Counted from the stretch's first letter, positions 25,308 to 35,737 are shown. The stretch: 64,000 nt of DNA from Ruegeria sp. R13_0 (GCF_017743995.1 NZ_JAGHRB010000004.1:1-64000); one strand, 5' to 3'. Numbers and translations: made by a program. Notes: generated by a model from the letters alone, not told the origin.

Positions 25308-27494
25308 ATGTCTGAGTCCAAGCGCCGCAAACCGACACTGGTCGCGGATAAAAGATACCCTTCGAAGGCGCGCAAACCTTCGACGACCAAGCGGGCTGCC
25401 AAGCCTGCGGGCAAGAAGTCGACCGCCCGAAAAACCGCGACCCGCAAGACGACACGGAAGAAAACGCGCAAGCGGTCGGGCGGCAATGGTGATGGGTTTT
25501 TCCGTCGTCTGTTCCGCTGGATCTGGCGGCTGGTCTGGGGCGTGACATGGCGCGTTGGGGCCGTGGTCGCCACGCTGATCGCGCTGGCGGTGGGCGTGGT
25601 CTATACCTCGCTGCCGGATGTCGATGCCTTGCTGGATGGTCGCGCGCGCGGGTCGGTGACGATGTTGGACCGTGATGGCAAGGTCTTTGCCTGGCGCGGG
25701 GACCAGTTCGGCGGGGTGATCACCGCCGATACCGTCTCGCCCCACCTCAAAAACGCGGTGATCGCGACCGAGGATAAACGGTTCTACCGCCATTTCGGCG
25801 TCAGCCCGCGCGGTGTGGCCAGCGCCGTGCGCATCAACCTGAGCGAAGGGCGCGGCCCGCTCTCGGGCCATGGTGGTTCGACCATCACGCAGCAGACGGC
25901 CAAGCTGCTGTGTCTGGGTGTGCCTTACGATCCCACCGAGTGGGAGTCGGAGGCCGCCTATGAGGCGGATTGCCGTCAGGGCTCGCTCTGGCGCAAAGGC
26001 AAAGAGGCGATTTATGCCCTGGCGATGGAAGTGAAATACTCCAAGGATGAAATCCTGACGATCTACCTGAACCGCGCGTTTCTGGGTGCCGGTGCGCGTG
26101 GGTTCGAGGCGGCCAGCCAGCGCTATTTTGGAAAATCCGCCGCCGAGGTTTCTCCGGCAGAAGCCGCGATGCTGGCCGGTCTTCTCGTGGCCCCATCGCG
26201 CTATGCGCCGACGAACAACCTGCAACGCTCACAGGATCGCGCGCGGCTTGTGGTTGGGCTGATGGAAGCGCAAGGCTACCTGTCGGGTGCACAGGCCAGT
26301 GAAGCGCGTGCCCGTCCTGCGCAACTGTCTGAGGCCGCCGCTGCCCGTGCAGGCGGCTATTTCGCCGATTGGGTCATGGCCAGCGGGCCCGAGTTCTTCA
26401 CCCGCAACACCACCGAGGATGTGGTGATCCGCACGACACTGGATCAGCGCATCCAGACCTCGGCGGAAGAGGCGCTGCAGTTCATCTTTCAGGAGAAAGT
26501 CCGGGAAGGATCCAAAGCGCAGGCCGCAATTGTCGTGATGTCGGCGGATGGGGCGGTGCGCGCCATGGTCGGTGGCCGCAAAACCCGCGTCTCGGGCGCG
26601 TTTAACCGCGCGACACAGGCGCTGCGGCAGACTGGATCGTCGTTCAAGCCTTTCGTCTATGCCACCGCGCTGGAACTGGGCTATTCGCCCTATGACACGG
26701 TGATGGATGAGCCCTACTGCGTGAACATTCCCGGATCGGGGCAGTGGTGCCCCAAGAACTACACCAACAAATATTACGGGCAGGTCACGCTGGCGGATGC
26801 GCTCAAGAACTCTCTGAACATCCCGGCGGTGAAAGTCGCCGAGATTTCGGGCCTCGACAATGTGCGCACGGTCGCCACCGGTTTCGGGATCGCCAGCGAT
26901 CTGGCGCGAGGCCCCGCGCTGGCGCTGGGCGCCTCAGAGAGCACGCTGATCGAGATGACGGGTGCTTATGCGGGTATTCTGAACGGCGGCTCGTCGGTTG
27001 AACCCTACGGCCTGACCGAATTGAAGCTGTTGGGCGATGAAACCCCGGTGATGGTGACGACCACAGGGATTGGCGAGCGGGTGATCAATGACAAAGCCGC
27101 CAAGGAACTGATCTGGATGATGGAGCGCGTCGTGTCCGAGGGCACAGGTGGCCGCGCCCAGCTGCCGGGATGGCAGGTGGCAGGCAAGACCGGAACAACA
27201 CAGGCGGCGCGGGATGCGTGGTTTATCGGGTTCACAGCCGACTACGTGGCGGGTGTCTGGATGGGCTATGACGACAACACGCCGCTGTCTGGCGTCACCG
27301 GAGGTGGGCTGCCGGCTGAGATCTGGAAAGAGACCATGCTGCGCGTGACCGAAGGGATGACGCCCACGTCTCTGCCGATGATCGCGCCAGAACCGCCTTT
27401 GCAGGTCGCGCAACCTCAGCCCCGCCGCAAACAGGGCGGAGGGTTTGAACGCGCCATCAACAACCTGATCCGGGATATCTTCGGCGGGAACTAA
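25308..27494 (+). CDS. Class A penicillin-binding protein (PBP1a/1c type)
   Basis: A 728-residue bifunctional peptidoglycan synthase. The first about 65 residues are rich in Lys, Arg and Thr, followed by one membrane span (about 80-102). The GT51 transglycosylase has ATEDKRFYRHFG (catalytic Glu near 155) and GGSTITQQTAK; the transpeptidase has SSFK (near 444), SLN and KTGTTQ (near 627). It polymerises and cross-links glycan strands in the periplasm. The ATG at 25308 is used; a TTG two codons earlier is possible. It is divergent from glnK and ends at a bidirectional terminator. The basic N-terminal tail is unusually long. Confidence 0.9.
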   Translation: MSESKRRKPTLVADKRYPSKARKPSTTKRAAKPAGKKSTARKTATRKTTRKKTRKRSGGNGDGFFRRLFRWIWRLVWGVTWRVGAVVATLIALAVGVVYTSLPDVDALLDGRARGSVTMLDRDGKVFAWRGDQFGGVITADTVSPHLKNAVIATEDKRFYRHFGVSPRGVASAVRINLSEGRGPLSGHGGSTITQQTAKLLCLGVPYDPTEWESEAAYEADCRQGSLWRKGKEAIYALAMEVKYSKDEILTIYLNRAFLGAGARGFEAASQRYFGKSAAEVSPAEAAMLAGLLVAPSRYAPTNNLQRSQDRARLVVGLMEAQGYLSGAQASEARARPAQLSEAAAARAGGYFADWVMASGPEFFTRNTTEDVVIRTTLDQRIQTSAEEALQFIFQEKVREGSKAQAAIVVMSADGAVRAMVGGRKTRVSGAFNRATQALRQTGSSFKPFVYATALELGYSPYDTVMDEPYCVNIPGSGQWCPKNYTNKYYGQVTLADALKNSLNIPAVKVAEISGLDNVRTVATGFGIASDLARGPALALGASESTLIEMTGAYAGILNGGSSVEPYGLTELKLLGDETPVMVTTTGIGERVINDKAAKELIWMMERVVSEGTGGRAQLPGWQVAGKTGTTQAARDAWFIGFTADYVAGVWMGYDDNTPLSGVTGGGLPAEIWKETMLRVTEGMTPTSLPMIAPEPPLQVAQPQPRRKQGGGFERAINNLIRDIFGGN

Positions 27495-27513
27495 CGCGTC
27501 GCGGTCCAAACAC

Positions 27514-27546
27514 AAAAAAAGGCGGCACACTAGGTGCCGCCTTTTT
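27514..27546. terminator. Bidirectional terminator between the PBP gene and leuB
   Basis: GGCGGCAC (27521-27528) pairs with GTGCCGCC (27534-27541), with seven A before and five T after, giving a T tract on either strand for the two convergent genes. Confidence 0.92.
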
Positions 27547-27566
27547 CAATTCAAACGGATCGAGGA

Positions 27567-28670
27567 TCAGACGCTGGCGTCCAGCGCCTCCAGGATCGCA
27601 TCGCCCATTTCCGAGGTCGAAACCGGGGTCACGCCTTCATCGGCCAACAGGTCTGCGGTGCGAACACCGTCGGCCAGCACTTTCTCGATCGCGGCTTCCA
27701 GACGGTCGGCCTCGGCCCCCTGATCAAAGCTGTAGCGCAGCGCCATGGCAAAGCTGAGGATACATGCGATCGGGTTGGCTTTGCCTTCGCCCGCGATATC
27801 CGGGGCCGAGCCGTGGACCGGCTCGTACATCGCCTTCGGGCGGCCATTCTCCATCGGGGCACCCAAGGACGCCGAAGGCAGCATGCCCAGCGAGCCGGTC
27901 AGCATTGCAGCGCAATCCGACAGGATGTCGCCGAACAGGTTGTCGGTCACGATCACGTCGAACTGTTTGGGCGCGCGCACCAGCTGCATCGCGCCGTTGT
28001 CGGCATACATGTGGGTGACTTCGACCTCGGGGTAATCCTTGGCGACCTCGTTCACCACTTCGCGCCACAGAATGCCCGATTCCATGACATTGGCCTTTTC
28101 CATCGAGCACAGCTTCTTGTTCCGGCGCATCGCCAGTTCAAAGGCCGAGCGCGCAGCGCGTTCGATCTCAGATTCGGTATAGCGCTGGGTGTTGACGCCC
28201 ACACGCTCATTGCCTTCCTCAAAGATGCCGCGCGGCTCGCCGAAATAGATGCCCGAGGTCAGCTCGCGCACGATCATGATATCCAGACCGGCCACGACAT
28301 CGGTTTTCAGCGACGAGAAATCCGCCAGCGCGTCAAAGCACTGCGCCGGGCGCAGGTTGGAATAGAGGTCCATTTCCTTGCGCAGGCGCAGCAGCCCGCG
28401 TTCGGGCTTCAGGCTGAAGTCCAGATCGTCGTATTTCGGGCCGCCAACAGCGCCCAGCAGAACCGCGTCTACCTCTTGGGCTTTGGCCATGGTCTCATCC
28501 GACAGGGGTTTGCCATGGGCGTCATAGGCCGCACCGCCGACCAGATCCTCGCTCACGTCAAAGTGAAGGCCGCGATTGGTGTCGAACCAAGAGATGATTC
28601 TGCGCACTTCGGCCATAACTTCCGGGCCAATTCCGTCTCCGGGCAGGATGAGGAGCGAGGGGTTGGACAT
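27567..28670 (-). CDS. leuB: 3-isopropylmalate dehydrogenase
   Basis: A 367-residue LeuB. It oxidises and decarboxylates 3-isopropylmalate with NAD+ in leucine synthesis. The sequence starts [13 protein letters not shown]; substrate-binding [14 protein letters not shown] and the metal-site [20 protein letters not shown] are intact. The ATG at 28670 has AGGAGA six bases upstream; the frame remains open for nine more codons but without a site. It lies 2.8 kb downstream of leuD on the same strand, with a plus-strand redoxin gene between, so it is transcribed separately here. Confidence 0.95.
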   Translation of the reverse strand: MSNPSLLILPGDGIGPEVMAEVRRIISWFDTNRGLHFDVSEDLVGGAAYDAHGKPLSDETMAKAQEVDAVLLGAVGGPKYDDLDFSLKPERGLLRLRKEMDLYSNLRPAQCFDALADFSSLKTDVVAGLDIMIVRELTSGIYFGEPRGIFEEGNERVGVNTQRYTESEIERAARSAFELAMRRNKKLCSMEKANVMESGILWREVVNEVAKDYPEVEVTHMYADNGAMQLVRAPKQFDVIVTDNLFGDILSDCAAMLTGSLGMLPSASLGAPMENGRPKAMYEPVHGSAPDIAGEGKANPIACILSFAMALRYSFDQGAEADRLEAAIEKVLADGVRTADLLADEGVTPVSTSEMGDAILEALDASV

Positions 28671-28761
28671 CGACAGTCTCCTTGCGTTTTGTCGCAAAGG
28701 GCCTAGCGTCTGCGCCGCACCGGGTCAATGAGACGATCCGGATGAATCACGAGGAAAACAC

Positions 28762-29289
28762 ATGTTGATACCGGGAAATCCCGTCCCAGGCCTGAAAATT
28801 GAAACAGTCGGGCACGGGGTATTCGATCTTGAGGCCGACAAAGGCGAAAACGGAACGTTGGTGATCCAGTATCGCGGCCTGCATTGCCCGATCTGCATCA
28901 AGCAGATGACCGAGGTCGAAGCGGCGCTGGATGGTTTTGCCGCGCTGGGGGTCGAGGTCATCATGATCACCACAGATACCGCCGACCGCGCGGCCGAGAC
29001 CGCTGAAAAGGCCGGTGTGTCCCGTCTGCGTGTCGGGCACAGCCTGCCGCTGGCCGCCGCGCGTGAGGATTGGGGCCTGAACATCTCAACCGCGCGCGAG
29101 GGCAGCGCTGAGCCCGCCTTCTTTGCCGAGCCGGGGCATTTCTACATCGCTACGGACCGGACGCTGTATTACGCGTGGCAGCAGACAACGCCATTTGGAC
29201 GTCCGGCCATGGCAGACATTGTTGGTGGTCTGAAATTCACCCTCGGAAACAACTATCCTTCGCGTGGTACCTATACCGGCCCGCTTTAG
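28762..29289 (+). CDS. AhpC/TSA-family redoxin
   Basis: A 175-residue thioredoxin-fold protein of the peroxiredoxin-like family. The candidate active-site motif is RGLHCPICIKQ (Cys near 42 and 45), a CPIC motif rather than the TxxC of classical peroxiredoxins. It probably works as a thiol-disulfide oxidoreductase or peroxidase in the cytoplasm, as no signal peptide is present. GAGGAAAA lies upstream of the ATG. It stands alone between two minus-strand genes. Confidence 0.75.
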   Translation: MLIPGNPVPGLKIETVGHGVFDLEADKGENGTLVIQYRGLHCPICIKQMTEVEAALDGFAALGVEVIMITTDTADRAAETAEKAGVSRLRVGHSLPLAAAREDWGLNISTAREGSAEPAFFAEPGHFYIATDRTLYYAWQQTTPFGRPAMADIVGGLKFTLGNNYPSRGTYTGPL

Positions 29290-29294
29290 GCCCC

Positions 29295-30323
29295 TTATGG
29301 CAAAGCGACATCTACCCACACCACCCGGTGACGGCTGGCGCGCTGCGCGGTCTCGCGCATCTGGTCCCCGGGGCTGGGCCAGAACACGCCCGAGTTAACA
29401 ACCTGCAGGTCAGCTGAGGGCAGGACATAGTCCACCCTCAGTTCTCCGACGGCTTTCCAGTTCACAGTTGCGGCGTCGCCCTCTGCGGTCTTGGGCTGTG
29501 GGTCCTGCAGACGCGGATCGGAGATAAGCGCGGCGATGGTCTCGGTGCGTCCGTCGCTCTTGCCGGGGTCCAGATTGGCGTCGCCTGCGATGACAAAAGG
29601 GCCTTCCGGGGCGGGGCCAAGCCGCCCGTCCAGCAGCAGGGACCAGAACCGGATTTCATCGCGATTGCGCAGGCCGTTGCGGTCCTCTGGCCCATCGAAG
29701 ACCGGCGGAGTGGCGTGAAAGGTCATCAGATTAAGATGACCAAAAGGCGTGGTGACGGGAACCACCCAATGCCCAGTGGAAGACAGCCTCTGCGCCGCCT
29801 GCGCCTGTGCTGAGGGGTAGGGTGCGCCATTCACGACTGGCAATTCAGCCCCCGGAAGTTCGGACCACAAGAGAGGCGCAAAATCCTGCGTCTCGTCCTG
29901 TGCGATCTCGTATCGGGACAGAACGGCCAGCCCACCATGACCCGTGAACAAGCCCCAACCCTGCGAGTCGCCCGGCCCTTGGGTGCGCCCGTCTCCGTCC
30001 AGATCCAGACCGCTGTCTATCCCGTTATTGGGCTGCGCGGCAAAAAGGTGGGGATAGTCCAGACCGGCAGCGCGCAGCGCATCAGCCAAAGCGGTCAACG
30101 CGAGACCGTCCATGTCCCAGTCGATCCCCTGCAACGCCAGAATGTCGGGTTGTACGGTCACCAAGACGTCGACAACGGCCTGAACCTGCGCGTCATCGCG
30201 CTGAATATCGCGCAGCAGCAACCCGGGGCCTTTGCGGCTGAGCTCGGTATTATAGGTGGCAACGCGCACAGTCTCTGCCTGTGCGACCAGAGGCAGCATC
30301 AGCAGGATCAGGGCACGGATCAT
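29295..30323 (-). CDS. Secreted endonuclease/exonuclease/phosphatase-family protein
   Basis: A 342-residue protein with a signal peptide (IRALILLMLPLVAQA cleaved before ETVR). The EEP fold motifs are visible: VRVATYNTELSR at the start, ILALQGIDWD in place of the usual QE(V/T)D, NLMTFHATPP, VIAGDANLDPGKSD and a C-terminal DYVLPSADL. Members hydrolyse phosphodiesters (DNases, sphingomyelinases, inositol phosphatases). The substrate cannot be told, and the Gly-Ile replacing the usual metal-binding Glu in QGID may alter activity. The ATGA start overlaps the stop of the upstream membrane-protein gene by four bases. Confidence 0.75.
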   Translation of the reverse strand: MIRALILLMLPLVAQAETVRVATYNTELSRKGPGLLLRDIQRDDAQVQAVVDVLVTVQPDILALQGIDWDMDGLALTALADALRAAGLDYPHLFAAQPNNGIDSGLDLDGDGRTQGPGDSQGWGLFTGHGGLAVLSRYEIAQDETQDFAPLLWSELPGAELPVVNGAPYPSAQAQAAQRLSSTGHWVVPVTTPFGHLNLMTFHATPPVFDGPEDRNGLRNRDEIRFWSLLLDGRLGPAPEGPFVIAGDANLDPGKSDGRTETIAALISDPRLQDPQPKTAEGDAATVNWKAVGELRVDYVLPSADLQVVNSGVFWPSPGDQMRETAQRASRHRVVWVDVALP

Positions 30324-31150
30324 GCGGTCTGAGTAGACTCGGTCGTGGAATAGGCGCGGCGTTTCTCAACGATCAGCCCGGCAATCCGAAGGGTCGCCAT
30401 GCCACGCATGATCATGCTTGCAGGCAGGAAGGCCCAGGCGCACATGGTCCAGATCAGGGTCTGAGGGTTGCTCAGCGAGATCGGGAGCAGGAAATTTGTC
30501 AGCAGCTTCATCACTGCCGGGATCAGGAAGGGCAATAGAATGCCGATGCAGATGTTCAGGCGCCCGTCGCGCTGCAGGCGTGTGACCACGTCGCCGCCTT
30601 TGGTCGGGTCGAACAGAGGCAGGTTTGTCCACACATTGAACGCCCCGTTTCCGGTCGGCCAGCCGCGCAGTTTCACAGCATAGGCGAAGCTTGCGATGGT
30701 TACCAGCGCGGCCATGTAGGCGATGCTGGCCGCGACACGCACAAGCTCAACCAGCGGCTGGGCGGCATCTGCGGGCAGCATCAAAACGATCAACCGAACC
30801 GGGGAATAGGGAAAATCCACCACATTCGCGACGGACATGCCCATCGCGTAGGAAAAGCGGGTCATTTCGGTCGGCGCATAGGCGTTTTTGCAGATCAGCG
30901 TCAGGAACGTGACCATCGACATCAGGCCTACGAAGCGCAAACGGTTCACCGGAGGCGCATCACGGAATTCGATAAAGCTGGGGAAGGCCGAGTTATATTC
31001 GGCAAAGGTCAGGATGAACGCGAGGATCGCGAGGAAGACAACGACCTCGGTCCCGTTCGTCGATGAAACTGGCAGGTACAACGCGGGGGTCAACACCATG
31101 ACCGCAACCAAAATCCCACGTATCGCCGCCCCTGTCGTGCGTGCAATCAC
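30320..31150 (-). CDS. Multi-pass membrane protein of unknown function
   Basis: A 276-residue protein with five or six hydrophobic segments (about 13-30, 35-50, 70-88, 130-165, 205-222, 232-252). I do not recognise a family. It overlaps the secreted EEP-family gene by four bases (ATGA) and is therefore co-expressed with it. The start is an ATG preceded by a modest GGGTTCGG-like site. Confidence 0.65.
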   Translation of the reverse strand: MIARTTGAAIRGILVAVMVLTPALYLPVSSTNGTEVVVFLAILAFILTFAEYNSAFPSFIEFRDAPPVNRLRFVGLMSMVTFLTLICKNAYAPTEMTRFSYAMGMSVANVVDFPYSPVRLIVLMLPADAAQPLVELVRVAASIAYMAALVTIASFAYAVKLRGWPTGNGAFNVWTNLPLFDPTKGGDVVTRLQRDGRLNICIGILLPFLIPAVMKLLTNFLLPISLSNPQTLIWTMCAWAFLPASMIMRGMATLRIAGLIVEKRRAYSTTESTQTA

Positions 31151-31483
31151 TATCCGAACCCTTTTTCAAACCGGAACCAGCCAATTCTGTGTCGGCTTCA
31201 TTCCAACTTGTGCCCGTCGCCTGCGTTTTTTGACGGATACCTCTTTCGACCAAACATGGACGATAAGCGGTAATTCGCTCAAGCCAGGGTGCAGATAACA
31301 CGTGATTTCGGGCAAAATGATGGCGCAACTGGTGCGGGATTGCATCATTTTCGACGCAAATCCGACGTGTATCTCAATTTGAGACCTACATGTTGTGTTT
31401 GTCGGATTTTCGACCCCAAGAATGCGAACGGAGCCCCCTTGGCGACTCCGTTAGGTTGAGTATCAACAGATTCGTCCCCAGAA
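31151..31483. other. Intergenic stretch without a gene
   Basis: 333 bases between the membrane-protein gene and the 3' end of leuD, both on the minus strand. It contains the promoter for the membrane-protein/EEP pair and probably the leuCD terminator: AACGGAG and CTCCGTT (about 31427-31452) can pair, but no clear T tract follows. Nothing else was found. Confidence 0.45.
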
Positions 31484-32089
31484 TCATACCCAGGGGCGGG
31501 CCTGACTGGCGTGACCCTCGAATTTGTCGATGTGATGGTCTTTTTCCATCGTCAGGCCGATATCGTCCAGACCGTTCAGCAGGCAGTGCTTGCGGTGCGG
31601 GTCTATGTCGAAAGTGATCTCAACGCCGTCCGAGGTGGTGATCTTCTGATCTTCCAGATGAACGGTCATGCGGGCGTTTTCGCCTTTGTGTGCGTCATCC
31701 ATCAGTACCGCGTGATGCTCTTCTTCGACCACGATGGGCAGGATGCCGTTCTTGAAGCAGTTGTTGAAGAAGATGTCGGCGAAGCTGGTCGAGATCACGA
31801 CCTTGATGCCGAAATCCTTGATCGCCCAAGGTGCGTGTTCGCGCGAGGATCCGCAGCCGAAATTGTCACCGGCCACCAGAATCTCGGCCTCGCGATAGGC
31901 GGGTTTGTTCAGAACGAATTCTTCATTCTCCTGCCCATCATCGTGATAGCGCATCTCGTCAAACAGAACGACGCCAAGGCCGGACCGCTTAATGGTCTTC
32001 AGGTGAACTTTGGGGATGATCATATCGGTGTCGATATTGATCAGCGGCATTGGGGCGGCCACCCCGTGGACTTTGTCAAACTTTTCCAT
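31484..32089 (-). CDS. leuD: 3-isopropylmalate dehydratase small subunit
   Basis: A 201-residue LeuD of normal length. With LeuC it isomerises 2-isopropylmalate to 3-isopropylmalate. The sequence has [18 protein letters not shown] near the start and the [17 protein letters not shown] signature. It is the last gene of leuC-hdeD-leuD; 42 bases separate it from the membrane-protein gene upstream. Confidence 0.95.
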   Translation of the reverse strand: MEKFDKVHGVAAPMPLINIDTDMIIPKVHLKTIKRSGLGVVLFDEMRYHDDGQENEEFVLNKPAYREAEILVAGDNFGCGSSREHAPWAIKDFGIKVVISTSFADIFFNNCFKNGILPIVVEEEHHAVLMDDAHKGENARMTVHLEDQKITTSDGVEITFDIDPHRKHCLLNGLDDIGLTMEKDHHIDKFEGHASQARPWV

Positions 32090-32131
32090 GTCTACACTCC
32101 TGCGGGGTAGGGCCGCGCCCGTGCCTCGCGT

Positions 32132-32686
32132 TTAAGCTTCTTTCGCTTCAGTTGTTTCGTCTTTGGGTGCGCTCTTGACGAAGAACGCCATGAAGACCAA
32201 TCCGAACCCGTTAAACAGCATCTCGATGCCCAGGAAGATCCCCAGAATGCTCAGAAGGGCCTGCGGTTGCTGCCCGACATAGCTCCAGATGATGCCTGCG
32301 AGGATGATCGACAAGATGCCCGAGATCATCGTGGGCCAGAAAAACTGCGTTCCCTTCATTTGGAACGACAGAATGATCCGCGCGATGCCGCCTGCCATGA
32401 ACAGGATCAGCATAACGGTCGCCAGCGTCAGCGTGCCCTGCAGCGGGTGATCCAGAAAGGACCAGCCCAGAAACAGCATGACCGCACCCATGATGAGTGA
32501 CAGGATCTTGTTGCCAACGCCTTCAACCGTGAAGCCGCCAACAACCTGCAGCACGCCCGAGATCAGCAGCAACACGCCGGTTACCACCGTCACGGCGACA
32601 GATGCCACAACAGGTGCGCCCAGCACAAAGATACCGAACGCGATGGATAGGAGCCCCAGCAGGAGCCATTTGATCCAGTCACTCAT
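32132..32686 (-). CDS. HdeD/DUF308-family membrane protein
   Basis: A 184-residue protein with six membrane spans arranged as three hairpins, typical of the HdeD family linked to acid or stress resistance. The tail PKDETTEAKEA is charged. It sits between leuC and leuD (37 and 42 bases from them) and must share their transcript, although no role in leucine synthesis is known. Its function here is unknown. Confidence 0.8.
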   Translation of the reverse strand: MSDWIKWLLLGLLSIAFGIFVLGAPVVASVAVTVVTGVLLLISGVLQVVGGFTVEGVGNKILSLIMGAVMLFLGWSFLDHPLQGTLTLATVMLILFMAGGIARIILSFQMKGTQFFWPTMISGILSIILAGIIWSYVGQQPQALLSILGIFLGIEMLFNGFGLVFMAFFVKSAPKDETTEAKEA

Positions 32687-32723
32687 TTGTTCAATCCCTC
32701 AAATATCTAGATATGAGGGGACC

Positions 32724-34127
32724 TTACATCAATTCACGGACGTCTGTAAGACGTCCCGTGATCGCCGCAGCGGCAGCCATTGCCGGGCTCAGCAAGTGAG
32801 TTCGCCCACCCCGTCCCTGACGGCCTTCGAAATTGCGGTTCGAGGTCGCGGCACAGCGCTCGCCCGGTTGCAGCTGGTCGGGGTTCATCGCCAGACACAT
32901 CGAGCATCCCGCCAGACGCCATTCGAAACCGGCCTCTTTGAAAATCTCGGCCAGACCTTCTTCTTCGGCCTGAGCGCGTACAAGACCTGAACCGGGCACG
33001 ACCATGGCGCGCATGCCGTCCTTGATCTTCTTGCCCTTCAGAATTTCCGCGGCGGCGCGCAGATCTTCGATACGACCATTGGTGCAGGATCCGATAAAGA
33101 CGGTGTCGACCTCGACATCGCTCAGCTTCTGACCGGCTTCCAGACCCATATATTCGATCGAACGGCGGGCTGCTTCGACCTTGCCGCCTTCGAAATCTTC
33201 CGGGTTCGGAACGGTTGCGGTGATCGGCAGAACGTCCTCGGGGCTGGTGCCCCATGTGACCACCGGCGCGATATCTTCGCCGCGCAGCGTGATGACCTTG
33301 TCGAAATGCGCGCCTTCATCGGTGTAGAGCGTTTTCCACCAATCCAGCGCCGCTTCCCACTGAGCGCCTTTCGGGGCATGCGGGCGGCCTTTGACATATT
33401 CAAAGGTGGTTTCGTCCGGCGCGATCAGACCGGCACGCGCGCCGCCTTCGATCGCCATGTTGCAGACGGTCATGCGGCCTTCCATCGAAAGATCACGGAT
33501 CGCTTCGCCGCAATATTCGATGACATATCCGGTGCCACCAGCGGTGCCGGTCTCACCGATCACGGCCAGAGTGATGTCCTTGGCGGTCACGCCCGGCTGC
33601 AATTTGCCAGTGATCTCGACCTTCATATTCTTGGACTTCTTCTGGATCAGGGTCTGGGTGGCCAGAACGTGCTCAACCTCAGACGTCCCGATGCCGTGGG
33701 CCAGAGCGCCAAACGCGCCGTGGGTGGCGGTGTGGCTGTCGCCGCAGACGACGGTCATGCCGGGCAGGGTCCAGCCTTGCTCGGGGCCGACGATGTGGAC
33801 GATGCCCTGGCGGACGTCATGCACCGGATAGTAGTGAATGCCGAAATCCTTGGCGTTCTTGTCCAGCGCTTCGACCTGAATGCGCGATTCGGGGTTTTCG
33901 ATCCCGTTCACGCGGTCCGGTGTGGTCGGAACGTTGTGGTCCGGCACGGCAATCGTCTTTTCCGGCGCGCGTACCTTGCGGCCTGCCATGCGCAGGCCTT
34001 CGAACGCCTGCGGGCTGGTCACTTCGTGAACCAGATGGCGGTCGATATAAAGCAGGCAGGTGCCATCATCGGCTTCATGCGCGACATGGGCATCCCAGAT
34101 CTTGTCATAGAGTGTTTTGGGGGACAT
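32724..34127 (-). CDS. leuC: 3-isopropylmalate dehydratase large subunit
   Basis: A 467-residue aconitase-fold enzyme. The 4Fe-4S Cys residues are in [14 protein letters not shown] and [26 protein letters not shown] is the family signature. The ATG at 34127 has GAGAGGA four bases upstream; a 29-codon longer frame has no such site. First gene of leuC-hdeD-leuD. Confidence 0.95.
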   Translation of the reverse strand: MSPKTLYDKIWDAHVAHEADDGTCLLYIDRHLVHEVTSPQAFEGLRMAGRKVRAPEKTIAVPDHNVPTTPDRVNGIENPESRIQVEALDKNAKDFGIHYYPVHDVRQGIVHIVGPEQGWTLPGMTVVCGDSHTATHGAFGALAHGIGTSEVEHVLATQTLIQKKSKNMKVEITGKLQPGVTAKDITLAVIGETGTAGGTGYVIEYCGEAIRDLSMEGRMTVCNMAIEGGARAGLIAPDETTFEYVKGRPHAPKGAQWEAALDWWKTLYTDEGAHFDKVITLRGEDIAPVVTWGTSPEDVLPITATVPNPEDFEGGKVEAARRSIEYMGLEAGQKLSDVEVDTVFIGSCTNGRIEDLRAAAEILKGKKIKDGMRAMVVPGSGLVRAQAEEEGLAEIFKEAGFEWRLAGCSMCLAMNPDQLQPGERCAATSNRNFEGRQGRGGRTHLLSPAMAAAAAITGRLTDVRELM

Positions 34128-34310
34128 CGGTCCTCTCCCGTATGTAATGAGAAATAGCTGGCGAGGTGGCTTAGGCCGCCGATAGGCGGGCCAGAACCGT
34201 GCGGGCAGCCCCATAGAACCGTTCGCGCAACCGCGCGCGGTCTTCCAGATTCTGCTGTTGGGCTACATTGAGTCTCATGCGCCTCAGATATATCGGGCTT
34301 TGGCGGCAAT

Positions 34311-34340
34311 CAAGGTTCAATCGGGCAAGGTTCAATCGGG
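34311..34340. repeat. Exact 15-bp tandem duplication
   Basis: CAAGGTTCAATCGGG occurs twice in a row, 45 bases before the MscS-family start. Slippage could vary the copy number, and each unit is five codons long, so a longer reading frame would be preserved. Confidence 0.7.
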
Positions 34341-34384
34341 GCGCGGTCTTGCATCCCCGTGCGTGGGCCGTCAATCTGATGGTC

Positions 34385-35737
34385 ATGAACCAAGACCTGC
34401 TTCCGGAAACGCTGTCCGAGCTATTTGCCAACATGACGGCGGCTTTCTCAGCGCAATTCTCAAATCTGATTGAGCTGGTCGTCACGCCGGGCTGGAGACA
34501 ATACCAGCTGGTCATCATCCTGCTCCTGTGGCTGCTGTCTTTCCTGCTGAGGCTCTTGACCCAAAACCGATGGGAGGCATGGGCCCGCGCACGCAGTGGC
34601 TGGCCGAAATGGCGGTTGCGCATTCTGATTCAGATGATGCGGCGTCTGACGCTGGTGTATTTCGTGTTGTTGTCTTGGGGCCTCTACTGGGTCATGCAGC
34701 AGACAACATGGCCCTCGCGCAGTTATATCATCGGTGTATTTGCTACGCTTGCAGTGGCCTGGCTGGCCATTGCGCTGGTCTCGCGTTTGGTGCGCAACCG
34801 GACGCTGCGGCAGATCTTCAAATGGTCCATGTGGGTCTATGCAACGCTGATTGCCCTGGGATTGACCGATGACGTGGCCGAATTCCTGGACGGAGTAGCG
34901 ATCTCGATCGGGGACCTGCACATCTCGGCGCTGGGCATCATCAAAGCTGTTTTGCTGATCGGTATCCTGCTGACGCTGGCGCGGCTGGGAACCCGCGCCG
35001 CCGAGCGAGGTCTGAAGAACAATGACGACATCACGCCATCGATGCAGGTGCTGCTGGCGAAGGGCATACAGGTGCTGCTTTATGGTGCGGTGTTCCTGGC
35101 CGCGATCCGGACGCTTGGCTTTGACCTGACAGGGATCGCGCTGTTGTCCGGTGCGATTGGTGTCGGGATCGGGTTCGGGCTGCAGAAAGTGGTTTCGAAC
35201 CTGATCTCGGGCATTATCATCCTGATGGATCGGTCGATCAAGCCGGGCGATGTGATCTCATTGGGGGATACGTTCGGCTGGATCAATGCGCTGGGGGCCC
35301 GCTATGTCTCGGTGGTGACGCGGGATGGGCGGGAATATCTGATCCCGAACGAGGACCTGATCACCAATCAGGTGGTGAACTGGTCGCATTCAGACAAGTT
35401 CGTGCGGCTGGATCTGAATTTCGGCACCAGCTATGGCGATGACCCGCACAAGGTGCGCGCCACGGCCATCCGTGCGGTGAAAACCGTTGGCCGCGTGCTG
35501 AGCGGCGGGTCGCACGAACCGGTCTGCCATATCATCGGGTTCGGCGACAGCAGCGTGGACTACGTGTTGCGCTATTGGATCAGCGACCCGACCAAGGGGC
35601 TGACCAATATCCGGGGCAATGTCTATCTGGCCCTGTGGGACGCGTTTCAGGCTGAGAACATCTCACTCCCCTTCCCGCAGCGCGAGGTGCGCTTGTTGCC
35701 CGACGACGCAGAGGCGCAACATCTCACCAAAGAGTGA
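34385..35737 (+). CDS. MscS-family mechanosensitive channel
   Basis: About 450 residues. Several membrane spans (about 35-55, 78-105, 112-130, 145-165, 185-220, 255-290) are followed by the MscS pore helix and beta domain: GAIGVGIGFGLQKVVSNLISG, then DRSIKPGDVISLGDTFGWI and YLIPNEDLITNQVVNWS. It opens under membrane tension during osmotic downshift. The start is uncertain: ATGs at 34379 and 34385 both lack a strong ribosome-binding site, and an open frame extends to 34268 through a tandem duplication, which I treat as untranslated. Confidence 0.85.
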   Translation: MNQDLLPETLSELFANMTAAFSAQFSNLIELVVTPGWRQYQLVIILLLWLLSFLLRLLTQNRWEAWARARSGWPKWRLRILIQMMRRLTLVYFVLLSWGLYWVMQQTTWPSRSYIIGVFATLAVAWLAIALVSRLVRNRTLRQIFKWSMWVYATLIALGLTDDVAEFLDGVAISIGDLHISALGIIKAVLLIGILLTLARLGTRAAERGLKNNDDITPSMQVLLAKGIQVLLYGAVFLAAIRTLGFDLTGIALLSGAIGVGIGFGLQKVVSNLISGIIILMDRSIKPGDVISLGDTFGWINALGARYVSVVTRDGREYLIPNEDLITNQVVNWSHSDKFVRLDLNFGTSYGDDPHKVRATAIRAVKTVGRVLSGGSHEPVCHIIGFGDSSVDYVLRYWISDPTKGLTNIRGNVYLALWDAFQAENISLPFPQREVRLLPDDAEAQHLTKE

